In this document: positions 41,298 through 61,408 of the stretch, one piece after another
Layout of the letters: every line of letters begins with the position of its first letter
How positions within the stretch are numbered: the stretch's first letter is position 1
DNA from: Mycolicibacterium monacense
GTDB taxonomy: Bacteria; Actinomycetota; Actinomycetes; Mycobacteriales; Mycobacteriaceae
DNA length: 64,000 bases
Assembly (NCBI RefSeq): GCF_010731575.1
Contig: NZ_AP022617.1
Location: 1,612,001-1,676,000, forward strand
Reading direction: 5' to 3'
The notes under the pieces: model-generated
What the model was told of the DNA's origin: nothing
Databases searched by the model: none
What the model saw: the letters and a program-made list of their open reading frames with translations, nothing else
Program-made: the position numbers and the translations under genes

Positions 41298-42353
41298 TCA
41301 GGCTGCCTTATGGCGTCCGCGGGCCGGACGCAGCCCCGCCAAAGAGAACGTCGTGTGCACCAGCGACCCCGCCTTGTCGAGCAGCGTCTTGCGGCGCGGG
41401 ACGTAGTGCATCGGCAGCCCGCGGCGGTCGGCGGGCGGGCCCATGAACGCGGGCGCCTCGACCAGCGGGGCGTCGGACGGCAGTTTGCCCTCGGCGCGAC
41501 GGTAGGCGGCCAGCGCGCGCGGGTGCAGGCGGATCTCGTCGGGGACCGCAACGAAGGCCAACTCGACGAATTTGCCGAACAGCCGCAACAGCACCTCGTC
41601 ACCCGGAGTCCAGCGCATCCCCGCGCGTTCCCGCACCGCCGGGTCGAACAGGCCGGCGGCGATCCACCGCTGCGCACCCACCATCGGTCGGAACATCTGG
41701 TCCCACATCGGTGTCGGCATCAGCACGAACCACGGTTTCGGGATGCGGATCGAGAAGATGTCCAGCGTCGCCTGGTTGATCTCGAGTTCCTCGCGGCACT
41801 TGCGGTCCCAGTACTCGCAGAACTCCTCCCACGATTCGGGCACCGGTCGCATGCTCATCCCGTACATCCGGTACCACTGCACGTGCTCGTCGAACAGCTG
41901 GCGCTTCTCGGCCTCGGTGAGCCCGCCGCAGAAGTACTCCGCGGTCTTGATGATCAACATGAAGAACGTGGCGTGCGCCCAGTAGAACGTGTCCGGGTTG
42001 AGAGCGTGATAGCGCCGTCCCGCAGGGTCGGTGCCCTTGATCGTCGTGTGATAGCTCTTGATCTGCTCACCGGTCTGCGCGGCGCGGTCACCGTCGTAGA
42101 CGACGCCCATGATCGGGTACACCGAACGGGCGACGCGCTGCAGCGGTTCGCGCAGCAGGACCGAATGGTCCGCCACGCCGGCGCCGAGCTCGGGATACAT
42201 GTTCTGGATCGCGCCGATCCACACGCCGAGCATGCCGGTGCGCAAATCCCCGAAGTACTTCCAGGTCAGCGAGTCCGGTCCGAGTGGATCCGGTTGCGCC
42301 TCACACGAATGCAGGGCGCTCCGCGCTGTCTTGGGGGTCGTCCTCGCGGTCAT
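41298..42353 (-). CDS. oxygenase MpaB family protein (DUF2236)
   Basis: 351 residues of the DUF2236/MpaB family, whose members include latex-clearing-protein-like haem enzymes and the mycophenolic acid oxygenase. Family features: DSLTWKYFGDLRTGMLG, LREPLQRVARSVYPIMGVVY, the conserved HATFFMLIIKTAE with a candidate haem-ligand histidine, and HVQWYRMYGMS. No signal peptide. ATG 42351-42353 (MTARTTPK) follows GAGGAGA; a longer reading frame extends to 42395 but enters the promoter. The palindrome at 42402-42417 controls this gene and the downstream fadE, which suggests a repressible lipid-oxidation pair. Confidence 0.87.
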   Translation of the reverse strand: MTARTTPKTARSALHSCEAQPDPLGPDSLTWKYFGDLRTGMLGVWIGAIQNMYPELGAGVADHSVLLREPLQRVARSVYPIMGVVYDGDRAAQTGEQIKSYHTTIKGTDPAGRRYHALNPDTFYWAHATFFMLIIKTAEYFCGGLTEAEKRQLFDEHVQWYRMYGMSMRPVPESWEEFCEYWDRKCREELEINQATLDIFSIRIPKPWFVLMPTPMWDQMFRPMVGAQRWIAAGLFDPAVRERAGMRWTPGDEVLLRLFGKFVELAFVAVPDEIRLHPRALAAYRRAEGKLPSDAPLVEAPAFMGPPADRRGLPMHYVPRRKTLLDKAGSLVHTTFSLAGLRPARGRHKAA

Positions 42354-42401
42354 CGGTCTCCTCGCTGAGTCGATGCTCGATGTGATCCACACCATAGTAG
42401 T

Positions 42402-42417
42402 GACAACAAACGTTGTC
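42402..42417. promoter_or_regulatory. palindromic operator in the MpaB-fadE promoter
   Basis: GACAAC-AAAC-GTTGTC is a perfect 6-4-6 inverted repeat. On the minus strand, TAGACA (42415-42420) and TATGGT (42391-42396) are -35/-10 candidates with 18-base spacing, and the palindrome lies between them. That is a classic repressor site, probably TetR type. No regulator gene is adjacent. Confidence 0.55.
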
Positions 42418-42519
42418 TATGACGCGCGCGGCGCGTCACCGTGGTGTTATGCCCCGTAGACGCGGGTGCGTTCGTCCCGTGATCGAGGCCGCTCGTTGGC
42501 CGCCTCCGAGGCCGCCGCA

Positions 42520-42525
42520 TACGCT
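42520..42525 (+). promoter_or_regulatory. -10 box of the adenylate cyclase gene
   Basis: TACGCT fits TANNNT and ends six bases before the GTG at 42532, the geometry of a leaderless mycobacterial transcript. It supports that start over upstream frame-open codons. Confidence 0.5.
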
Positions 42526-42531
42526 GGCGAC

Positions 42532-43419
42532 GTGGAGGTGAAGCCCTTCGATGAACGATCCGGCGGTACCGAAGACGAGGAGCGTGCACCGGTGCGCGGA
42601 TCGGCGGGACCGCTCGGCTGGTTCTACAGCGCCAACCACAGTCCCAGCGTGGTCGAGTTCCTGCGCCGCGCCCGCCGGGCGCTGCCGGGCGACCCGGATT
42701 TCGGGGATCCCTTGTCGGCCGACGGGGTGGGTGGGCCACGTGCCGCCGCACGTGTCGCGGACCGGCTGCTCGACCGTGAGGCCGTCTCGCGCGAGGTCAG
42801 CCTCGGCGCGCTGCAGCTCTGGCAGGCGGTCACCGAGAGGGTGTCCGGCAAGCCGGCCAATCCGGAGGTCACGCTGGTGTTCAGCGATCTGGTCGGGTTC
42901 TCGTCGTGGGCGCTGACCGCCGGTGACGACGCGACCCTGCGGTTGCTCCGCCGCGTCGCCCAGGCATATGAACCGCCGCTGCTCGAGGCAGGCGGCCGCA
43001 TCGTCAAACGGATGGGCGACGGGTCCATGGCGGTGTTCACCGACCCCGGCACGGCGGTGCGCGCGGTGCTCAACGCGATGGCCGCGGTCCGGTCGGTCGA
43101 GATCGACGGATACAGCCCCCGGATGCGGGTCGGCGTGCACACCGGCAGACCGCAGCGGATCGGCTCGGATTGGCTCGGGGTGGACGTCAACATCGCCGCG
43201 CGGGTGATGGAGCGGGCGACCCGCGGCGGGCTGATCGTCTCGCAGGCGACCCTCGACCGCATCCCCGCCGAGGAATTGGCGGCGTTGAACGTCACCGTCA
43301 AGCGTCAGCGCAGGCAGGTGTTCAGCCTCAAACCCGACGGTGTGCCACCCGAACTTGCCATGTACCGGGTGCGCCGCAACAGGCCGTCGGGGGAGGACCC
43401 CACCGACGACGAGTCCTAG
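42532..43419 (+). CDS. class III adenylate cyclase (Rv1647-like)
   Basis: 295 residues: a ~110-residue N-terminal helical domain (GWFYSANHSPSVVEFLRRA) and a class III cyclase catalytic domain. Metal aspartates are in TLVFSDLVGFSS and MGDGSMAVF; the adenine-specifying Lys (RIVKRMGDG) and Asp (LGVDVNIAARVME) and the transition-state Asn/Arg of the same segment are all present, so activity and ATP specificity are expected. Rv1647 of M. tuberculosis occupies the same place before pheS. GTG 42532 (VEVKPFDERS) is chosen because a -10 box lies six bases ahead. Confidence 0.9.
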   Translation: MEVKPFDERSGGTEDEERAPVRGSAGPLGWFYSANHSPSVVEFLRRARRALPGDPDFGDPLSADGVGGPRAAARVADRLLDREAVSREVSLGALQLWQAVTERVSGKPANPEVTLVFSDLVGFSSWALTAGDDATLRLLRRVAQAYEPPLLEAGGRIVKRMGDGSMAVFTDPGTAVRAVLNAMAAVRSVEIDGYSPRMRVGVHTGRPQRIGSDWLGVDVNIAARVMERATRGGLIVSQATLDRIPAEELAALNVTVKRQRRQVFSLKPDGVPPELAMYRVRRNRPSGEDPTDDES

Positions 43420-49316
<5,897 letters not shown>

Positions 49317-49320
<4 letters not shown>

Positions 49321-50185
49321 CCGCCGCGACACACACCAAGGCGCAGGTGCTCGCCGCGGCGCTGCCGTGGCTCAAGCAACTGCACGGCAAGATCGTCGTG
49401 GTGAAGTACGGCGGAAACGCCATGACCGACGACACCCTCAAGGCCGCGTTCGCCGCCGACATGGTGTTCCTTCGCAACTGCGGCGTCCACCCCGTCGTCG
49501 TCCACGGCGGTGGGCCCCAGATCAGCGCCATGCTCAAACGGCTCGGCATCCCTGGGGACTTCCGGGGCGGCTTCCGGGTGACCACGCCCGAGGTGCTCGA
49601 CGTCGCCCGGATGGTGCTGTTCGGTCAGGTGGGCCGCGAACTCGTCGGGCTGATCAACGCGCACGGACCGTATGCCGTCGGGATCACCGGCGAGGACGCC
49701 CACCTGTTCACCGCGGTGCGCCGCGACGTCATGGTCGACGGGGTGGCCACCGACATCGGCCTGGTCGGCGACGTCGAACACGTCAACACCGAGGCCGTCC
49801 GGGACCTGATCGCCGCCGGCCGCATTCCCGTGGTGTCGACGATCGCGCCCGACGCGAACGGTGTGGTGCACAACATCAACGCCGACACCGCCGCGGCCGC
49901 GCTGGCCGCCGCGCTCAGCGCCGAGAAACTGTTGATGCTCACCGACATCGAAGGGCTCTACACGGACTGGCCCGACCGCAACTCGCTGGTCAGCCAGATC
50001 AACACCGCCGACCTGACGGAACTCCTGCCCACGCTGGAGGCCGGTATGGTTCCCAAGATCGAGGCCTGCCTGCGTGCCGTCACCGAGGGCGTGCCCAGCG
50101 CCCACGTCATCGACGGCCGCGTCGAACACTGTGTACTGGTCGAACTGTTCACCGATGAGGGGACCGGCACCAAGGTGGTGAACCC

Positions 50186-50189
<4 letters not shown>
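49317..50189 (+). CDS. argB: acetylglutamate kinase
   Basis: 290-residue amino-acid kinase. VVKYGGNAM is the phosphate-binding Lys/Gly loop, VVHGGGPQI the second glycine loop, and [19 protein letters not shown] the substrate region. N-terminal helix [21 protein letters not shown] resembles the arginine-sensing helix of hexameric, feedback-inhibited kinases. ATG overlaps the argJ stop (ATGA). Confidence 0.96.
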
Positions 50190-52314
<2,125 letters not shown>

Positions 52315-52321
52315 CGGTGTC

Positions 52322-52801
52322 ATGACTTCCGCGGTGACCAGAGCCGGACGACAGGCCCGTATCGTGGCGATCCTGTCGTCGCATTCCGTGCGCAGCCAGG
52401 GTGAGCTGGCCGCCAAGCTCGCCGACGAGGGGATCGAGGTCACCCAGGCCACGCTGTCGCGCGACCTCGAGGAACTCGGTGCGGTCAAACTGCGCGGTGC
52501 CGACGGCGGCGTCGGCGTCTACGTCGTCCCCGAGGACGGCAGCCCCGTGCGGGGTGTCGCCGGCGGCACCGACCGGCTCACCCGGCTGCTCGGTGACCTC
52601 CTGGTGTCCACGGACGCCAGCGGCAACCTCGCCGTACTGCGCACGCCGCCCGGTGCGGCACACTATCTCGCCAGCGCGCTCGATCGGGCTGCGCTGCCGT
52701 ACGTCGTCGGCACCATCGCCGGCGACGACACCATCATGGTGGTGGCCCGCGAGCCCATGTCGGGCGTCGAGCTGGCCGCCACCCTTGAGAACCTGAAATA
52801 A
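52322..52801 (+). CDS. argR: arginine repressor
   Basis: 159-residue ArgR. Residues ~8-75 are a winged helix ([39 protein letters not shown]). The C-terminal domain trimerises and binds arginine: [15 protein letters not shown] carries the GxxxGDDT signature with two aspartates for the guanidino group. It presumably binds the box cluster at 47045-47085 and so represses its own operon when arginine is plentiful. Confidence 0.97.
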   Translation: MTSAVTRAGRQARIVAILSSHSVRSQGELAAKLADEGIEVTQATLSRDLEELGAVKLRGADGGVGVYVVPEDGSPVRGVAGGTDRLTRLLGDLLVSTDASGNLAVLRTPPGAAHYLASALDRAALPYVVGTIAGDDTIMVVAREPMSGVELAATLENLK

Positions 52802-52814
52802 GAGGAGATTGGTC

Positions 52815-55437
<2,623 letters not shown>

Positions 55438-55891
55438 CTATCCCGTCCCCGGATTGGTGTACACGCGGTGCGGGGCGACGAGCACCACGGTGCGTCGTTC
55501 CTCGGCCATCACCCGGTCGTAGGTGTCCCAGTCGTCGTGGGTGCCGCCCGCGGCGGTGAACACCGTCGCGCAACAGGTTTCGCAGGCCGTCACCGTCGAT
55601 GCCGGGGTAGGGGTCGTCGGGCCCGATCAACTCGCCACGTCCCTCGACGCTCGCCCACTGCCAGCCGGCGCGGGCGGCGACGGTCGCCCGCGGATCGGCA
55701 CGGAGATTGCGTAGTTTGAGTGAGCCGCCGGCCGCGACGAGCCCGACCACCGGCGTCCGGGTCACCGGGTGCGCGAGGACGCCGGCGTTGACGACCGTGG
55801 ACTGGATGCTGCCGTCGCGCCGCAGCGTGCTGAACACGCACAGGCCGTGGTCGCGAGAGATCAGTCCGGTGAACTCCGAGAGGTCGGTCAT
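55438..55891 (-). pseudogene. PPOX-class F420/FMN-dependent enzyme with a frameshift
   Basis: The first ~105 residues are a normal pyridoxamine-oxidase-like split-barrel domain (VFSTLRRDGSIQSTVVNAG, DPRATVAARAGWQWASVEG, GPDDPYPGIDGDGLRNLLR), similar to the Rv1155 family. After LLR the frame breaks: in the current frame the rest is Arg-rich nonsense, whereas a one-base shift gives VFTAAGGTHDDWDTYDRVMA and a normal end, APHRVYTNPGTG, with stop TAG at 55438-55440, right beside the argH stop. One extra G in GCGCGACG (about 55564-55571) explains it. Repaired length would be ~150 residues, standard for the family. Real mutation or sequencing error cannot be separated. Confidence 0.8.
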
Positions 55892-55939
55892 GGATCGACG
55901 CTACTCCCGGATCGTCAGTCCTCGGCGGCGGCTGCGCGG

Positions 55940-57730
55940 CTAGCCGATCTGCTCGCTCAGTTCGAACCAGCGGCTTTCGGCGTCGGCGACCTCTTCCTCC
56001 ATCGCTCGAATGGCGGCCACCTTCGTGGCCAGCCCCTGGAAATCGGACTGGTCGTGATCGGCGAGCGCCGTGCGGTCGCGGTCGATCTGCGCCTGAAGCT
56101 TCTCCAACCGGCGCTCCAGGGCGGTGACTTCTTTCTGCGCCGCCCGCAGCTCGGCTCCGGACAGTTCCGTCGACTCGTCCGCAGGAGCGGCGGGTGCGGT
56201 CCCGGTCTCGGCGGCATGCGCCGCCCGCAGCCGCAGGTACTCATCGACGCCGGCCGGTAGGTGCCGAAGACGGCCGCCGAGAATGCCGTACTGCTGATCG
56301 GTGACGCGTTCGAGGAAGTACCGGTCGTGACTGACCACGATGAGGGTGCCCGGCCACGAATCCAGCAGATCCTCCATGGCGGCCAGCATGTCGGTGTCGA
56401 GGTCGTTGGTCGGCTCGTCGAGGATCAGCACGTTGGGCTGCGACAGCAGGATGAGCAGCAGCTGCAGGCGACGCTGCTGCCCGCCGGAGAGGTCCTTGAC
56501 CGGAGTCGACAACTGCGCGCTGGAGAACCCGAGCCGTTCCAGCAGTTGACCCGGTGAGAGTTCCTGCGCCTTGGAGCCGGCGCCGAACGTGTATGTGGTG
56601 CGTAGGCCTTCGAGGACGATACGGACCGGATCGTCGAGGTGCGGCTCGAGTTCGTCGAGGGTCTGGGTCAGTGTCGCGACCTTGACGGTCTTACCACGCT
56701 TGACCCGGCCCGCGGTCGGCTCCACCGAACCGTCGATGAGACCCAGCAGTGTCGACTTGCCTGCCCCGTTGACGCCGAGGATGCCGGTCCGTTCGCCGGG
56801 GGCGAGCCGCCACTCGACGCCGTGGAGCACCTCGTGGTCGCCGTAGGACACCGACACGTCGAGCAGGTCGACCACCTGCTTGCCGAGCCGTGACACGGCC
56901 AACGACTGCAGTGCCACCTTGTCGCGGATCTCCGGGACGTCGGCGATCAGAGCGTTCGCCGCGTCGATCCGGAATTTGGGCTTCGACGTCCGGGCCGGGG
57001 CGCCACGGCGCAACCATGCCAGCTCTTTGCGGGCCAGGTTCTGGCGGCGCGCCTCGATCGTGGCGGCCTGGCGGTCGCGTTCCACCCGCTGCAGCACGTA
57101 GGCCGCGTATCCGCCGTCGAAGGGTTCGACGATCCGGTCGTGCACCTCCCACGTCACGGTGCACACCTCGTCGAGGAACCAGCGGTCGTGGGTCACCACC
57201 AGCAATCCGCCGGCCGACGGCGACCAGCGTCGCTTCAGATGTTCGGCCAGCCAGGTGATCGCCTCGACATCGAGGTGGTTGGTCGGCTCGTCCAGGGCCA
57301 GCACGTCGTGGTCGCCGGCCAGCAGCGCGGCCAGCGCCACCCGCCGACGCTGCCCGCCCGACAGAGTGCCCAGCACCGCGTCCCACGCCAGATCGCCGAG
57401 CAGGCCGCCGATCACGTCACGGCCGCGCGGATCCCCGGCCCAGTCGTGTTCGGGCATGTCACCGACAACCGCATGCCCGACGGTGTCCTCGTCGTCGAGG
57501 GTGTCGGCCTGATCGAGCACCCCGATCCGCACCCCGCCGCGCACCGTCACCCGGCCCGAGTCGGGGCTGCGCCGGCCCGCCAGCATGGCCAACAGGCTGG
57601 ACTTGCCGTCACCGTTGCGGCCCACGATGCCGATCCGGTCGCCCTCGTTCACGCCCAGTGAGACCCTGTCGAACACGACTTTTGTCGGGTATTCCAGATG
57701 GAGGGCTTCAGCCCCGAGAAGATGCGCCAT
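55940..57730 (-). CDS. ABC-F family ATP-binding protein
   Basis: 596 residues with two ABC domains and no membrane segment, the ABC-F layout of ribosome-associated translation factors or antibiotic-protection proteins. Walker A GRNGDGKSSLLAM (~40) and GVNGAGKSTLLGL (~335); signatures LSGGQRRRVALAAL and LSGGQQRRLQLLLI; Walker B LALDEPTNHLD and LILDEPTNDLD. A charged inter-domain linker lies around 210-280, and the C-terminal ~80 residues form a coiled coil (ALERRLEKLQAQIDRDRTAL). Whether it gives drug resistance or works like EttA/Uup is unknown. Divergent from the Rv1683-like gene. Confidence 0.93.
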   Translation of the reverse strand: MAHLLGAEALHLEYPTKVVFDRVSLGVNEGDRIGIVGRNGDGKSSLLAMLAGRRSPDSGRVTVRGGVRIGVLDQADTLDDEDTVGHAVVGDMPEHDWAGDPRGRDVIGGLLGDLAWDAVLGTLSGGQRRRVALAALLAGDHDVLALDEPTNHLDVEAITWLAEHLKRRWSPSAGGLLVVTHDRWFLDEVCTVTWEVHDRIVEPFDGGYAAYVLQRVERDRQAATIEARRQNLARKELAWLRRGAPARTSKPKFRIDAANALIADVPEIRDKVALQSLAVSRLGKQVVDLLDVSVSYGDHEVLHGVEWRLAPGERTGILGVNGAGKSTLLGLIDGSVEPTAGRVKRGKTVKVATLTQTLDELEPHLDDPVRIVLEGLRTTYTFGAGSKAQELSPGQLLERLGFSSAQLSTPVKDLSGGQQRRLQLLLILLSQPNVLILDEPTNDLDTDMLAAMEDLLDSWPGTLIVVSHDRYFLERVTDQQYGILGGRLRHLPAGVDEYLRLRAAHAAETGTAPAAPADESTELSGAELRAAQKEVTALERRLEKLQAQIDRDRTALADHDQSDFQGLATKVAAIRAMEEEVADAESRWFELSEQIG

Positions 57731-57870
57731 GTCCCCTCAAGGCTATGCGGGTGTGGTGCCCGACGTTCATGGCGGCCGACCAGCAACGCTGTGCCATGAT
57801 GACGAGGCATTGCGGCAGGGCGCGGCCCGGGGGACCTGGCTGCGGGTCGATGTGGAGGGGAGAGTCGGTG

Positions 57871-60800
57871 ATGGACCTCTCAGCGATCACCAGGCCGGTC
57901 GGACGGTTGGTGGCGACCGCGCAGAACGGTCTGGAGGTCCTGCGCTACGGGGGTCTGGAGACGGGCGCTGTGCCGTCACCGTTCCAGATCGTGCAGAGCG
58001 TGCCGATGTACCGGCTGCGGCGCTACTTCCCGCCGGACGTCCGCCCGGGCGCCAAGCCGCCGGGCCCGCCGGTGTTGATGGTGCACCCGATGATGATGTC
58101 GGCCGACATGTGGGACGTGACCCGCGACGACGGCGCCGTCGGGATCCTCTACCGCGCCGGTCTCGACCCGTGGGTGATCGACTTCGGCTCACCGGACAAG
58201 GTCGAGGGCGGGATGCAGCGCAATCTCGCCGACCACGTCGTGGCGCTGTCCGAGGCGATCGACACCGTCAAGCAGGTCTCCGGCCACGACGTGCACCTCG
58301 CCGGATACTCGCAGGGCGGCATGTTCTGCTACCAGACCGCCGCGTATCGACAGTCCCGCGACCTGGCCAGCATCATCGCGTTCGGGGCCCCGGTCGACAC
58401 GCTCGCGGCCCTGCCGATGAACCTGCCCGCAGGTGTGGCCGTGGGAGCCGCGGACTTCATGGCCGACCACGTGTTCAGCCGGATCGACATCCCGGGATGG
58501 CTGGCGCGCACGGGATTCCAGATGCTCGACCCGGTCAAGACCGCCCAGGCGCGGGTCGAGTTCCTGCTGCAGCTGCACGACCGTGAGGCGCTGCTGCCGC
58601 GCGAGCAGCAGCGGCGGTTCCTGTCCTCCGAGGGCTGGATCGCCTGGTCGGGCCCGGCGATCTCCGAACTGCTCAAGCAGTTCATCGCGCACAACCGGAT
58701 GATGACCGGCGGGTTCGCCATCCACGGTCAGCTCGTCACGCTGTCGGACATCACCTGTCCGGTGCTCGCCGTCGTCGGTGAGGTCGACGACATCGGTCAG
58801 CCGCCGTCGGTGCGCGGCATCAAACGCGCGGCCCCACAGGCCGATGTGTACGAATACCTCATCCGCGCAGGACATTTCGGATTGGTGGTCGGGTCGAAGG
58901 CCTCGCATCAGACGTGGCCGACCGTCGCCGACTGGGTCAAGTGGCTCGAAGGCGACGGCGACATGCCCGACGGCGTGGAACCGATGGCGCTGCAACCGAA
59001 GGAACACATCGAAAGCGGCGTATCGCTGACCTCGCGGGTCGCCCACGGCGCCACGGCCGCCACCGAGATGGCGTTCGGCGTCGCCCGATCGGCGGCCGGT
59101 GCGCTGGTCTCGGCCAACAAGTCCGCCCGCACACTCGCCGTGGAGACCGCCCGCACGCTGCCTCGGCTGGCCCGCCTGGGTCAGATCAACGACCACACCC
59201 GGATCTCGCTCGGCCGGATCATGTCCGAGCAGGCCCGTGGCGCGCCGGATGGTGAGTTCCTGCTCTACGACGGCCGGGTGCACACCTACGAGGCCGTCGA
59301 CCGCCGCATCAACAACGTGGTGCGCGGGCTCATCGACGTCGGGGTGCGCCAGGGCACCCGCGTCGGCGTCCTCATGGAGACCCGCCCCAGCGCCCTCGTG
59401 GCGATCGCGGCGCTCTCCCGCCTCGGCGCGGTGGCCGTGCTGATGCCGCCCGACGTCGATCTCGCCGCCGCGGCCCGGCTCGGCGCGGTGTCGGAGATCA
59501 TCGCCGACCCCACCCATCTCGAGGCGGCGCGCACCCTGCCGATGCGCGTGCTGGTGCTCGGCGGCGGCGACATCCGCGACCTTCACGTGACCGATGACGC
59601 CGACGTCGTCGACATGGAACAGATCGACCCCGATCAGGTCGCGCTGCCCGGCTGGTACCGACCCAATCCGGGTCTGGCGCGCGATCTGGCGTTCATCGCG
59701 TTCAGCACGCTGGGCGGTGAACTGGTCGCCCGGCAGATCACCAATTACCGGTGGGCGCTGTCGGCGTTCGGCACCGCCTCGGCGGCCAACCTCGGCCGCA
59801 CCGACACCGTCTACTGTCTGACGCCTTTGCATCACCAGTCGGGTCTGCTGGTCAGCCTCGGCGGCGCCGTCGTCGGCGGTACCCGCATCGCGCTATCGCG
59901 TGGACTGCGTCCGGACCGCTTCGTGCAGGAGATCCGGCAGTACGGCGTGTCGGTGGTCTCCTACACCTGGGCGATGCTGCGCGAAGTCATCGACGACCCG
60001 TCCTTCCGGTTGTCCGGCGGGCACCCGGTGCGGCTGTTCATCGGATCCGGTATGCCCACCGGACTGTGGGAGCGGGTGATCGACATCTTTGCGCCGGCCC
60101 ACGTCGTCGAGTTCTTCGCGACCACCGACGGTCAGGCGGTGCTGGCGAACGTCTCCGGCGCCAAGATCGGCAGCAAGGGCCGCGCGCTGCCCGGCGGCGG
60201 GCAGGTCGAACTGGCCGCCTACGACGCCGACGACGACCTGATCCTCGAAGACAACCGCGGGTTCGTGCGCCGCGCGGCGGACAACGAGGTGGGGGTGTTG
60301 CTGGCCCGCCCGCGCGGACCGGTCGACCCGACGGCGTCGGTGAAACGGGGAGTGTTCGCCCCCGCCGACACCTGGGTGTCGTCGGAATACCTCTTCCGCC
60401 GCGACGCCGACGGCGACTACTGGCTGGTCGACAACCGCGGTGCGGTGATCCACACGGTCCGCGGGCCCGTCTTCGCGATGCCGATCAGCGATGCCGTCGG
60501 CCGCATCGGTGCGGTGGACGTCGCGGTGACCTACGGCATCGAGGCGCGCGGCCGGCAGTTGGCGGTCACCGCCCTGGCACTGTGCCCGGGCGGCAGCATC
60601 ACCACGGCCGAGCTGACCGAGGCGCTGGCCGACCTGCCGGTCGGCAATCCCCCCGACCTCGTCCACGTCGTGCCCGACATCGAATTGAGCGCGTCCTACC
60701 GCCCGCTGATCAATCCGTTGCGCGCCGCCGGGGTTCCTCGGCCGTCGCGGCGTAACTCTTGGTACCTCGATCCCGATACCAATGGGTACAAGCGGCTCAC

Positions 60801-60888
60801 CGTGGCCGTGCGTGCCGAGATCACCGGAGGGCAGGACCGTGACGCTTCGCCGGAGGACTCACCGCTGCCGCCCCGTGCCCAGCAGTGA
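57871..60888 (+). CDS. alpha/beta hydrolase - AMP-binding fusion (Rv1683-like)
   Basis: 1005 residues. Residues ~60-370 are an alpha/beta hydrolase of the polyhydroxyalkanoate synthase/lipase type: LMVHPMMMSADMWD, nucleophile region HLAGYSQGGMFCYQ and histidine IRAGHFGLVVG. Residues ~490-990 resemble an acyl-CoA synthetase (VRQGTRVGVLMETRPSALVA, TVYCLTPLHHQSGLLVSLGG), but the phosphate loop that should read TSGTTGxPK is FSTLGGELVARQ, so ligase activity is doubtful or altered. M. tuberculosis Rv1683 has the same two-part form and is linked to triacylglycerol metabolism. A strong GGAGGGGAGAG precedes ATG 57871; GTG 57868 is an alternative. Confidence 0.88.
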   Translation: MDLSAITRPVGRLVATAQNGLEVLRYGGLETGAVPSPFQIVQSVPMYRLRRYFPPDVRPGAKPPGPPVLMVHPMMMSADMWDVTRDDGAVGILYRAGLDPWVIDFGSPDKVEGGMQRNLADHVVALSEAIDTVKQVSGHDVHLAGYSQGGMFCYQTAAYRQSRDLASIIAFGAPVDTLAALPMNLPAGVAVGAADFMADHVFSRIDIPGWLARTGFQMLDPVKTAQARVEFLLQLHDREALLPREQQRRFLSSEGWIAWSGPAISELLKQFIAHNRMMTGGFAIHGQLVTLSDITCPVLAVVGEVDDIGQPPSVRGIKRAAPQADVYEYLIRAGHFGLVVGSKASHQTWPTVADWVKWLEGDGDMPDGVEPMALQPKEHIESGVSLTSRVAHGATAATEMAFGVARSAAGALVSANKSARTLAVETARTLPRLARLGQINDHTRISLGRIMSEQARGAPDGEFLLYDGRVHTYEAVDRRINNVVRGLIDVGVRQGTRVGVLMETRPSALVAIAALSRLGAVAVLMPPDVDLAAAARLGAVSEIIADPTHLEAARTLPMRVLVLGGGDIRDLHVTDDADVVDMEQIDPDQVALPGWYRPNPGLARDLAFIAFSTLGGELVARQITNYRWALSAFGTASAANLGRTDTVYCLTPLHHQSGLLVSLGGAVVGGTRIALSRGLRPDRFVQEIRQYGVSVVSYTWAMLREVIDDPSFRLSGGHPVRLFIGSGMPTGLWERVIDIFAPAHVVEFFATTDGQAVLANVSGAKIGSKGRALPGGGQVELAAYDADDDLILEDNRGFVRRAADNEVGVLLARPRGPVDPTASVKRGVFAPADTWVSSEYLFRRDADGDYWLVDNRGAVIHTVRGPVFAMPISDAVGRIGAVDVAVTYGIEARGRQLAVTALALCPGGSITTAELTEALADLPVGNPPDLVHVVPDIELSASYRPLINPLRAAGVPRPSRRNSWYLDPDTNGYKRLTVAVRAEITGGQDRDASPEDSPLPPRAQQ

Positions 60889-60951
60889 CGCCGCGCCACG
60901 GCGCGGTCGCACTGATAGGCTCCCGCTGGCGTCGCTTCGACTGGAGGATTG

Positions 60952-61398
60952 ATGAATTCGCAGAGCCGGAAGAACCGTTCGGGCTGGCGTCGCGCCCTGA
61001 CCGGCACGCTCGCCAGCGGTGCGCTGGCCGCAGCGATGCTGGTGACCGCACCCGCCTCGCAGGCCGACGTTCTCGATCAGATCGGCGCCAAGTACATGCA
61101 GGGCGCAGGCGGCGGTCAGATCTCGGTGTTCGCCGAACAGTCGATCAATCTGCGCGCGCAGGGCTTCCGGCCCTCGCAGGAGAACCTCGCAGCGCTGCAG
61201 GAGGGTTGGGACTTCCTGCCCAACCAGACCCGGCTGCTCGACGCGCTGAAGTCGACTGTGGCCTACCAGCGCAAGGTGCAGATGCAGTCGCAGCTGTCCG
61301 GCGGTGGCGGCCCGGCGGTCAAGGCCCCGGCATGGGTGCCGCCAGGTGACGAGAACCCCTGGGTCGGGCCCGAATACGACATCAACCCCTACGACTAG
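60952..61398 (+). CDS. conserved small secreted protein
   Basis: 148 residues, function not recognised. A signal peptide (twin Arg in GWRRALTGTLASGALAAAML, cleavage near ASQA|DV) is followed by a conserved helical region, GQISVFAEQSINLRAQGFRP and QEGWDFLPNQTRLLDALKST, and a Gly/Pro-rich tail ending EYDINPYD. Similar proteins are common in mycobacteria and lack cysteines in the mature part. GGAGG (60943-60947) precedes ATG 60952. Lies between the lipid-linked fusion gene and a Trm112-like gene on the same strand. Confidence 0.8.
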   Translation: MNSQSRKNRSGWRRALTGTLASGALAAAMLVTAPASQADVLDQIGAKYMQGAGGGQISVFAEQSINLRAQGFRPSQENLAALQEGWDFLPNQTRLLDALKSTVAYQRKVQMQSQLSGGGGPAVKAPAWVPPGDENPWVGPEYDINPYD

Positions 61399-61408
61399 CC
61401 GGTCGACC

